DNA from: Tridacna crocea
Lineage: Eukaryota > Mollusca > Bivalvia > Cardiida > Cardiidae
Direction of reading: 5' to 3'
NCBI GenBank assembly: GCA_943736015.1
Contig: OX031072.1
Location: 382,001 to 446,000, forward strand
Length of the DNA: 64,000 bases
Shown: piece after piece, positions 19,854 through 31,800 of the stretch
Numbering within the stretch: the stretch's first letter is position 1
Layout: each line of letters starts with the position of its first letter
Translations under genes and position numbers: made by a program
Notes under the pieces: generated by a model
Told to the model about the DNA's origin: nothing
Databases searched by the model: none
What the model saw: only the letters and a program-made list of their open reading frames with translations

Positions 19854-22800
19854 CTGGAAGTAATTGACATATCATAACAAAGATTCTAACCATCCAATCA
19901 TTCAAAATACTGCAAGATTAGAAATCTTGTGATTTTGCAAATTTGAACAAGAGCGGCAAATTGTCGCAAGATAGGCCCGTCTTACCCCAAGTTGTAAAGC
20001 TGGGGCATGCACCGGACAAAATTCAAGTATGAAAAATGACAAAGGGCACTAAGTAAAAAATTAAACGAGCAAGAGTTATGATTCCTAAGCACTGCACTCC
20101 CCCTTGATGAGATCTATCCCCCCATGAAATTTCATAACCCTAGCTAGTATAGTTTTGGAGATATGCTCCGGACAAAATTCAAGTATGAAAAACAACAAAG
20201 GGCAATAACTCAAAAATTAAGCAAACAAGAGTTATGATTCCTGTGCACTGCACTCCCTCTTGATGAGATGTATCCACCCATGAAATTTCATAATCCTAGC
20301 TAATACAATTTTGGAGATATGCTCCGGACAAAATTCAAGTATGAAAAACAACAAAGGGCAATAACTCAAAAATTAAGCAAGCAAGAGTTATGATTCCTGC
20401 GCACTGCACTCCCCCTTGATGAGATCTATCTACCCATGAAATTTCATAACCCTAGCTAGAATAGTTTTGGAGATATGCTCCGGACAAAGAACTGGACGCC
20501 GCCCGCCCGCCCGGACGCCCGCCCGCCCGCCACGGGTGATCCCATAATACGTCCCGTCTTCGACGGGCGTATAAAAATTAGCTAATTTTTCTGTTTGCGT
20601 ACTTTACCTCGAGCATACCAACAAATATTAGGCTTTTTGAATTGGCAAATTTATTATTTCTATTAGCAAAATGTCTTTAACCCATTACCACACAATCCCT
20701 TCTTTTGACGCCCTTGGGAATGAAGCCTTTTGAAAACACTTCGGGAAAGGGAGAAAATGCTGGTGACCAGCATTTTCTCCTTTTCCCACAATGTTTTCTA
20801 CCCTTCCCAGAACAAATTCCAATTTTTCAGTCACCTTTATTTTGTCGTCTGCAAATGCTTTCAATTTGGACGAGCCTAAAATTTTCTCGTGAGGTAAAGA
20901 GTTAACAAGCAACTGGCATTTTTTTTTTAAACATATTTTATAGTATCCAGTTAAAACCAAGATTAGGCTTATTTTCGTCAACTATTCATAACCTCTTTTC
21001 TAATTTCTAATTGTTAAAAATATTCTAAATTCTTCGCACAAATTTTTTAAATGTCTGGGTCATTAAATCACGGCTTGTTTGGTAAAGGGTTATTTTTTAC
21101 CATACAATCCCATCTTTTATTACATCTGAAGAAAAAGCTTTTGGAAAATACTGTGAAAAAAGGAGAAAATGATGGTAATCAGCATTTTCCCTTTCCCCAC
21201 CATGTTTTCTACTCTTCACAAAACAAATCTTCGGTCACTTTTGTCATCTGCAAATGCTTTTGATTTGGACAAGCCTAAAATATAGTTGCGTGGTAATGAG
21301 TTAACACTAACATCATGACAAAAAGCAAATTCAGGTTAGGCAGGGGTAATCATAATGGTAGAAAAATAAAAAACTAAAGAGTGTGCTAAATATGCACAGT
21401 ATGCAGGTAGGCACAAAAGTAGGCAAGCAGGCAGATTACTAAGGCAGACAGAGGGACAGACTTCCATCATAGACCACACAACTGTATATGGGTAGACATA
21501 CATAGTGACAGACATACAGGCTAACAGATAGACATCCACATAGATGGACATTCACACAGATGGACATTGTTACAAACAAATAGCTCTTTACCACACAATC
21601 CCGACTTTTAACGACCCAGAAACAGAAACCTTTTGAAAACATTGTGGAAAAGGAGAAAATGCTGGTAACCAGCATTTTCTCCTTTTCCCACAATGTTTTC
21701 TACCCTTTCCAAATCAAAATTTCAATTTTTGATTTGCATTTATTTTGTCGTCTGCAAATGCTTTCAATTTGGACTTGTCCAAAAATTTGTCATTTGGTAA
21801 AGAGTTCAACATTCAATCAGATAGACAGACAGATAGACAGACTGATAGACAGACTGATAACATACTGGACAAATCCCTTTATGTCCCTGCTGCCTTCTAA
21901 ATCCTGCACACAATCTTCTTGCCATCGACTTTGGTCGGAAATACCGATTACAGTTTCCATTAGATTCTATCGGAAGTTGTACAGACATTGCCCGTGATGA
22001 GGTGGCACCACCTGATTGACAAAAACACACTTTGTATATAATAATGCCAACCTGTTTCCAAACAGTCCTTATGACCCTGAATAAGACTACCATGAAAACA
22101 TGGTGAAGACAAGAGAAAATGCTGGTAGCAATCATTTTCTTCTTTTCCCAAAATGTTTTCTAACCTTCCCAAAATGAATTTCAATTTTTCATTCAGATCT
22201 GATTTGTCTTCTGCAAATGGTTTCAAATTGGACCAGTCTAAAATTATTTTGTTTGATAAACACTTTACAAAGTTTGATCACTCTTCCAATACTTCTTATT
22301 TCCTTGTGTACAACTCTTCAAGTTATAAGGGCATTAATAGACCCACTACCAGGGCAATTCACAAAGATTAATAACATGAAGTACAAATGTAAACATCTTT
22401 TCAAACAGAGGAACATTTATTGCAATGTAGAGTCTTATGAGTATATTAAGGCTTCAAAGCAATGTCTACTTTTCCTATTATGGGTTGAAGAGGCAACAAT
22501 AAGTTTTCCAGTGTCATATTGCCACCAACTAAGATTTAAGGAAGTATTAAATCAACGAAAGAAACAACAGACTAGTTGAAACTTTTACGTCCTCCACCAA
22601 GATTGTCCACAAGGCAAGTTTTCTTCTTTTCTCCAAACCGCTAGTTAAACTATTGCTCTCGAAAAGAGTATCACAGTTTACATAACTCATAAGTAAAGCT
22701 AACTACAGATATAACTAATTTGTAATGATAAGTTGCTTCTTTTGGCACAGGATTTTAAAAAGAGATTCCATTAAAAGTGAGTGTGTGAGAATACATTAAA

Positions 22801-25800
22801 TCTTTCAGCACTAAATTTCTAGACCTGACTTTGCTCAGTGATTAAGATTAAACCCACCAACTCTCAGTCTGATCCTTATCTTCAAGGCTTGATTGACTAA
22901 AAAAGGAGATGGTATAGATCAATGATCAGTCTGCATGTTCTTTACAGCCAGATCTTGACCTATACTGACTGCAAAAGCCCCTGTTTTTACCTGTGGTGTT
23001 GAAATACTTTAACTCATTACCAAACGACAAAATTTTAGGCTTGTCCAAATTGAAAGCATTTGCAGACAACAAAAGTGACTGAAAATTTCAAATTTGTTTT
23101 GTGAAGGGTAGAAAACATAGTGGGAAAAGGACAAAATGCTGGTTACCAGCATTTTCTCCTTTTCCCACAATGTTTTCAAAAGACCTCTTTCTCAGGGTCA
23201 TCAAAAGAAGGGATTGTGTGGTAATGAGTTAACTCTTTACCAAACGACAAAATTTTAGACTGGTTCAAATTGAAAGCACTTGAAGACATAACTCAAAAAA
23301 TGGAATTTGTTTCCAGCAGGGTAGAAAACATTGTGGGAAAAGGAGAAAATGCTGGTTACCAGCATATTCTCCTTTTCCCACCATGTTTTTAAAAGGCTTC
23401 TATCTCATGGTCGTAAATACTAGGAGTTGTTTGGTAAAGGGTAAAAAAACTACATTGGTGAACTTACTGACCTGCATGGGTACATCCCCATCCCGTAAAC
23501 GCACAATGTTGCCCAATCGAGGGGAAGGAGTGGTCGTTCGGTAGTGGCAGTTTTATTTCCATGATTTTATTGAATTCTGGTCCAGATGGCACATCATGGT
23601 CCAGCTTAACGAGAGCAATGTCATTTCTCCACATGTCTGCGTAAGTTTTGATTCAAAAAATAAATATTTCATTTTTTTTCCTAATATTTCAAAAAGTAAA
23701 AACCTATGGGCAACACAGAATGTATTATAAATGTTTTGTTGTTTGGGAATTATTAGTAGCCCCTCATTCTGGTCTGGTATCAACCAAGTATTACAAACTG
23801 TAGTTTTTTTGTTGTCCCTATACCGCACAATCCTGACTTTCAACAACCCTAGCTTTTTCTCCTTTTCCCAGAATGTTTGCTTCTTTTTAAAAAAGAGATT
23901 TCATGTTTTGAGATACATTTGTTTCCTGCAAATGCTTTCAGTTTGATCAAGGCTCTAATTTTGTCGTCTGGCAACTCTTCACCAAAAAAAAATAATTTTG
24001 GACCACCCCAAATTGGAAGCATTTGTAGATGACAATATTAATGTGACTCAAAAGTTGAAATTTGTATTGTGAATGGAAGAAAACATTTTGGGAAAAGGAG
24101 AAAATGCTAGTTACCAGCATTTTCTTTTTTTCCCACAATGTTTTCAGAAGGCTTCGTTCTCAGAGTTGTAAAAACTAGGGATTGCTTGTAAAAGGGTAAT
24201 AAATAAATCAAGCCTAGCTGTCTCATTGGCTGAGACCTTTTGTCTTAACTAATTAGAGTAATAGTGCAGGTATCAATATAATTATAGTCATTGTTCATCT
24301 GACAAATACATATATTCATTTCTTCTGCACTCCACCCCAGCTTTCTTCATTTTTCTCGTTTATTTCTCCCTTTTGCTTTCCTTTCTTTCTTCTATCCGCT
24401 ACCTGTTTTTGCAGACTATTTCCATTTATCAATCTCTTACTAAATAAGATAGTACTGGTAGTCATTATAATCATACCAGTATGTCTTCAGTTCATGATCT
24501 CTGCAGTAAAACCTAATTCATTCATTCATTCATTCATTTCATTCAATCTCCTTTTAGGAATAATAATCTTCTGGAACAAGAGCACCATATGCTGGTGCTA
24601 AAGCTAAGCTGCAGTTGTTTTTGAAATACATGAACATTATTATAGCTTGAATTTCAGAAAGATTTTAAGTTGAGAAAGTGGCAAATAACAGTTATGCCCC
24701 TTATTATTAAACTTAGATTTGTAGACATAGATCATTGAAACTTATGTAGATAATTGGCTTTCCTGATTGTGTGGGTTACCCTCTTGACAGTAAACATCTA
24801 CTCTGAAGTTGAAGTAAAAGTTTTAAGTAATAACATATGTTTTAAAAGTATTTATATGACTGCCATGATTCAGGTACAAATAACTAGTACAATTCCAAGT
24901 CATCCATGCTAATAAGCAATGGAGAAGTTATAATCCTGAGTGATTAAGAATCAAGGCACTTCATACCTGAAGTATCATACTCCGGATGTACAATGATCTT
25001 ATCCACATCCAATTTCCACCATCGCCACTCATGTCTTCCAAGAACCTTGCCAAGAATATTCATAAAGCGGTCTGCAAGTTTGGGCTGAATAGGTACATAT
25101 AATAAATATGGTTTCAAATGTGAAATTCTCTCTGGGTTCTTTTTTTGTGGCTTAACCCTTTACCACATGATGACCTTTAGCACCCCTGAAAGACAAGGCT
25201 TTTGAAAACACTGTGGGAAAGGGAGATGCTGGTTACCTTTTCAAAGAAAAATTATTTCATATGAGCCACATTGAAACTGTCATCAGCAATTGCTTTCTAT
25301 TCAGACAGGTTTAAAATCTTGAGGTGTGGTAAAGGGTTAACCAATTACCAAACAACAAAATTTTAATAGACCTATCTGAATTTATAAAATATACAGATGA
25401 GAAATTGGATGTAGATCTAACTGAAAAAGTGGAATTCATCTGTAACAAAGTAGAAAAAAATGTGGACAAAGGATAAAATGCTGCTTTATCCACAACATTT
25501 TTCAACAGCCTTCTACTTAGTTAAATGGGCAGTTTATATTTGAGTAAAGTGTCGTCTTGGATCACCCTGCACAATCTGCATGCAAATCCAAAACAACACT
25601 TTCTGGTTTTTATGTAATTTTCTGTTTTGCACAAATCTACTGTAGGACAAAATCTCAAGTCGTAAATTGCCGTCTCGGATTAGCTGCAGGCTGATCCAAG
25701 GCAACACTTTATGCAAATGTAGGAATGCCCCTTTTCTCATGTTGCAAGTATTTGATTAGTTCTTAACCCTTTACCCAATAAGGCATTTCTGTGGTACACA

Positions 25801-28800
25801 TGTATCTCTAATTGACCCTAAATAAACAGCGAGGATGAAGCCATTTTTTATGTGTATATGACACCTTTTGATAGCATAGAAAACATTGTGACAAAAGGTG
25901 AAATTGCTCGTGATGAGCAATTTCACCTTTTGCCACAATGTTTTCCAAAGGCTCCTACAAGCAATGCGTAGAAATGAGTATCTATGGAGTAAAGGGTTAA
26001 TCCTTCTTATTTCCATCAGTAGTACTCTTCAAGCTAGAGGTGCATTTAGACCTACTATCTGAACCACACATAAAACAAAATATACATGTATGGCAATGTA
26101 TGCAAAAAAATATATATATGGCAATATACATACGCAAAAACATCTTTACCAAACAACAGAATTTTGGACTTTTCCAAATTGAAAGCATTTGCAGACAACA
26201 GAATAAAAGTGACTGAAAATTTCAAATTTGTTTTGTGAAGAGTAGAAGACATTGTGGGAAAAGGAGAAAATGTTCTCTAAAGGCTTTTTTCTCAGTCATC
26301 AAAAGTAGGGATTAAGATGGGTTAAATGTGTACCAGTGGAGGGACAGTTTTTCATGTATCAATAGTGTCTAATAAGTATATCGTGGGTTTACTTCGAAAA
26401 CCTCATAACTAAAGCTTATTACAAGCTGTAGTTATGAGGTTTTAAATGCAAACAAAAGATATTCAATCTTGTGTTTCTCATGTGTTCTTTTCATGTCTAT
26501 GCGGTGGGCACTGTTTCTAATCTAAAATATCTGGCTTTCTTGCTTGGCTTGTTTTTTCTTACCATATTTGCAGAAGAGTATTTAAAGAGAGATAACTCTA
26601 TCAGACTGGCAATAATAAGTACATGTATTTTTATTACCACAGGTAAAAATCTTAGATTTTTCCTGCTTTCAAAAGTATTTACATGCCAATAAATGGAATG
26701 TTGCTCAAAACCATGGGATTTGTTTTAAAATGGGTCAAAAAAAAACATAGTGGAAATGGAGTAAATGCAAAAAGCTAGCATTTTCTTTCTATGCCACTTT
26801 TCACAAATTGTGCTTGTTTCATTAATGGGGATTAACCCTTTACCAAACAATCCCTGGGTTTTACGACCTAGAGAAAGAAGCCTTCTGAAAACATTGCCTG
26901 AAAAGGAAAATATACTGGTAACCAGCATTTTTCTCCTTTTCCCACAAGATTTTCTATTCTTCAAAAGTCTAGATTCTATTTTTTAGTCACATTTATTTTG
27001 TCATCAGCATAATTATGCTTTCAATTTGGACTAATCTAAAAGTTTGTCATCTGGTAAAGAGTTAATGAAGGGAGTGCAGAAATATTTTAAGTACCTTTAG
27101 ATCTACTGTTGCTAGTGTTATCTCCCATGCACCTTTCCTTATTGCTTCATATCTTAAAAAAAAATTAAAATCCAATTTATAGCCTCTCTCTGTCTCTCTC
27201 TCATTGTCTGCGCATGTCATATTCTTCAGAGATTTGACATGTTTTACATGACACATCACTCTCCCTGATATTTGGGAGACTATAGTATTACGCGCTATAA
27301 AGTAGCAATCGTGAAAATGGATTTTATCAATACGTTTGAGGAGAAATCAGGCTTATTTTAGCTCCAGATTTCTCTAAACTGTTGATCATAGCTGAATGAA
27401 TCACACCAGGTAGCATTTTATTGAGCAAACATTTATTTTACTTTGAAATTCAAAGTAAAGGTTGTCTCATAGGAAAGTAGTCTGGTTCAAATTAGATAGA
27501 AGAGTACTTGAAGAATGCCATCTAGCGGGAGATAATGGTCTCTCTCTGTCTGTCTCGGTCTCTGCCCCTCCATCCTCTCTCTTTTAACTCAAACACAAAT
27601 TGATTCTCAATGATTTCAACAGATTCTGAATGGCAAAAATAACAAAGTGAAGTTGAACATATATATATGAACATTCTATTCTCTATTTGAAGACCAAATC
27701 TCTATTTGAAGACCAAAACAGGCCATGATATATGAATATCAGAAATTGCAACCAACATGACCTCAAAGGCGGGGTGTTCCCGATTACCCATAAAAACGAT
27801 TTGGTTTGTTTGGTATTGGTTTATCTATCATCACCCCATCTTCCATCATTTAGCAACACTGAAATTGTAGTCTCCAAATGCTTTCATGTTGGACTGGTCT
27901 AAAATTTCATTGTGTAGTAATGGGTTAACCCTTTACCCCATATGGTATCTCTAATTGACCCTAGATAACAGCAAGGATGAAGCTGTTTCTTATGTGTATA
28001 TGACAACTTTTGATAGCATAGAAAACATTGTGGCAAAAAGGTTAAATTGCTCGTCACGAGCAATTTTACCTTTTGCCACAATGTTTTCCAAAGGCTCCAA
28101 CAAGCAATGTGTAGAAATGAGTATCTATGGAGTAAAGGGTTAAATAGATCCAAGATCTAACATTTACCCGCCATCAAAACAGTGTGCTGCTGTCAATACC
28201 CATCGGCTGTTGAGCAGCGAACCGCCACAGTACACGTCTTTAAATTTAATGGGAATAACACCAAACAACCTCTGTGTGACGATTTTCCCGTGTAGGGATA
28301 CAAGCCAAGGACGATCTCCGTCTGACGCATGTGTGCCGCCAATTACCCGCTTCTGTCGGGACAACTTTTCTACATGTGAAAAAGAAATCAAATGTAACTA
28401 ACTCTTTAACTCACAAACTTGTGTTTTAACAATACTGAGTGAGAAAAAGTCTGTTGAAAACCTTGTAGTAAAAAGGAGAAAATGCTAGTAAAAAGCATTT
28501 TCTCCACTTCCCACAAGGTTTACTAAACTTTCAATTAAGCAATTTCCATCATTTTCGGTTAATATGATATGTTGTCTTTAAGTGCTTTCTGTTTGAACAT
28601 GCGAGTCTAAAATTTTGTTTGTTTGGTAAATGACATAAACTGTTCCAAGAACCCAACAAGAACTGTAGGTAGTCGCTTCATTACCATGTGCAAGTTTATC
28701 ATCATTTCTGTTATTAAATTGGACAGCTCACAATGCACTCGTCACAACTCGGCCGATTCTGCACCTACATCTTACTTTGGCTGGATTACTGAAGTTTCCA

Positions 28801-31800
28801 TTTGAACTGCAAGTCAGGTGATCCTATACATGGCGGGCCTAAATGTCAGTTGTCTAGCAATGACATAAACAACCTTGATGAAGTTATCAGTCTATCTGTC
28901 AGTGAAAACTTCAATTGAAACTGATAAACCATGTTAAAAAATGACTGTACAAACTGTTTATGAACTGAAATATAGTTAGAAAGATTCCGATAGAAAATAA
29001 TTGAAGCTCAAGTTTTCTTTTGTTAGAGGAGTCTGACAATTTTCAGAATGGTAAACAGGCATATTTCTAGGTGATGAATCATGTACCAACCTGCTGCATA
29101 TCAATCCACTAGATACAGCAGAGGGATCTGATGGCCCCCGAACGTTGTCTGCGCATGTCATATTCTTTGAAGATTCGACTGTCTTATATGACGCATCACT
29201 ACTAGCCCCGAAAGCGGGCTGACTGTAATATTACGCTCTATAAGGTAGCAATGTTGACAATAGCTTTTACGTATCAATACGTTTGAGGAGAAAGGAGACC
29301 TGCTTTAGCAACAGATTTCTCTAAACTGGTGATCATAGTTGAGTAAATTGCACGAGGTAGCGTTTTATTGGGTAAACCTTTTTTTTTGTTTTAAATTCAA
29401 AGTAACGGTTGTCGCGTAGGAAAGTGGTTCGGCTCTGTACCCAGGATGCCCATATCAGATAGATGAGTATTTATAGAATGCCATCTAGCGGGAGATAATG
29501 GGCCCCCGAATGCTCACAAGGATGTCTTTTATGTTTTACAAAGTACATGTACCATGACTTAGCTGCAGTGTCTTGCATAAGGAAGCTCAATCAATACCAC
29601 TGCCACCAGCAGGGATGGAAGCCATTAACTTTGAAATTCCAAAGTTTGCATTCTTAGATTGAATAATGCTTTGAGTTATTTCAGTAGGACAGCTCTCAAG
29701 ACTGTCTTTTGTGTTTGGCATGTACCAAAACTTGGCTGCAGTGTCTATCACAAAAGGAAGCTCCATCACTGCCATAGCTGCTAACAGGGATTGGACCCAT
29801 ATTTTGATATTAACCCTTTACTCCATAGATACTCATTTCTACACATTGCTTGTAGGAGCCTTTGAAAAACGATTGTGGCAAAAGGTGAAATTGCTCGTGA
29901 CAAGCAATTTCCCCTTTTGCCACAATTTTTTCTATGCTATCAAAACGTGTCATATACACATAAGAAACAGCTTCATCCTTGCTGTCATTTAGGGTCAATT
30001 AGAGATACCTTAGAAATGCCTTATGGGGTAAAGAGTTAAAAACCAAACACCTATAACTGAGACACTGAGAGTCTCTATGATAAAATGTAAGTTACATTTA
30101 TGGAAATTCCCCTTTTTCAGTATATATTTCTACCACCCCACTATTCAGTATTCACCCCTGCCATTGCTAAACAAGAAGTCGGAGCTCCAGATAAGAGGGA
30201 GTGATGGCATTCTAAATCCATAATTTAACTTCCAAATCCAATGTTGTGGGTACTCATAACAACCGTCTCGATGAGACAATTCTAATGAGTACACATAACA
30301 TATGGTTTAGTCGAGAATCATCAATATTTCCAGTTTTGAAATCACAATCACTCCCTCTTTCTGGGGCTCTGATTTAGAAGTACATGTATAGCTATTTCAT
30401 CCAGAAGAAAGAGTAAAGCAGTTGAAAAGTGATGCAATTCGGTTTTGAGTATTTTATTTATAACTTATAGTATGGTCACAAATCAGTAAATGCCGCCTGC
30501 CGGCGTGGTAACTGCCAGTTTTCACTCAAATTTGGCCGGTGACAGCTCGGTGGCAGGCACAATCGGCAGGCAACATTTTAGACATTGCTAGGACGCCGCT
30601 GAAGTTTTAAGAAAAAGTTAAAATTCTGACTGCCTCCGGCCAATTTTTTCCAATTGTGGCTGTCGTCAGGGCGCCGGCCGGGCGCATTTCGTGGGCCTTC
30701 AATCTTCGGCCGGCAATTGGTAGGAACTAACTGCCACTCTCCAGCATCTGGCCTGCTACCGTTATGCTACCGACATGCCACCGTATGATTTCAAAATACC
30801 TGCCGGTGGCTGGGCGGAGATTGAAAAGCAGATGATAGGCTGCTGTCGGTGTTGGTAGGTGGCAGGATAGCGATCTGCCCAGTGCAGACTCCTGGGCCCC
30901 TGAATATAAATCTGAGGCTATTTACAATATGAAATTGTCATCATGGCGATTCTAACAGCACCAGGGCGACTCAGAGACTTGCATATTGCTGGGTTGGGCT
31001 CTGGTCTCTTGTACTTCGGTGCTGGTGTTTTGTTCTGCCCCTTGCCTTTAGGGGGCAACTTTTTGGAAGGAAAAATTTCTTAAAAATTAGATCTATTTAT
31101 CTTGTGGTTGATAATAATGATGAACACTTTGAAGTGATACAAGAGCAATCTAGCTAGATATATCTCCCATAAACCAGCCTGCCGCCGTCAGATTATCGGG
31201 CGGTCGTCTGTCGGAGGCAGTTCAAACGCCCAATCGCCGGCCGGTGTCAGTTGTAATTTGTAAATGGTCAGTGTCCGCCAGGTCGCCGGGCGGTGGCAGG
31301 TAAAATCTGACGGCTGCCGGACTGTCGCCTAACTGCCACCGGCCGACACCCTGATGACACCCCACACCCGTCGAACTTAAGAAACTGCCTGCCGCCGCCC
31401 GGAACCCGCCAGGCGGCCTTTTACTGGCAGTTATTTATGACCACTCTCAGCGATTTGTAAAAAATCGGCCGGCGGCATGTAATTTTAAGAATTCACCGAT
31501 GTCTCAAAATCGGCAGGCGGCAGTTTCACATTGTGACCATAGTGTTACCATCAAACAATCTAGATCCATCACTAAGCTACAGTTCAATCACAGTTTACTC
31601 TAAGATGCATAATCTTCTATAACCTCCAAAGGTATTCTTTCTGATAGGCCACATTTAACCCGCTACAACACAGCAAAATTTCAGACCTATCCAAATTCAA
31701 AGCATTTGCAAACAACAATTTCTAAGTGGCTCAAATGGTGCAATTTTGCTTTGATAGAAAAGAAAACTGTGGGCAAAGGAGAAAATGCTGGTTATCAGCA

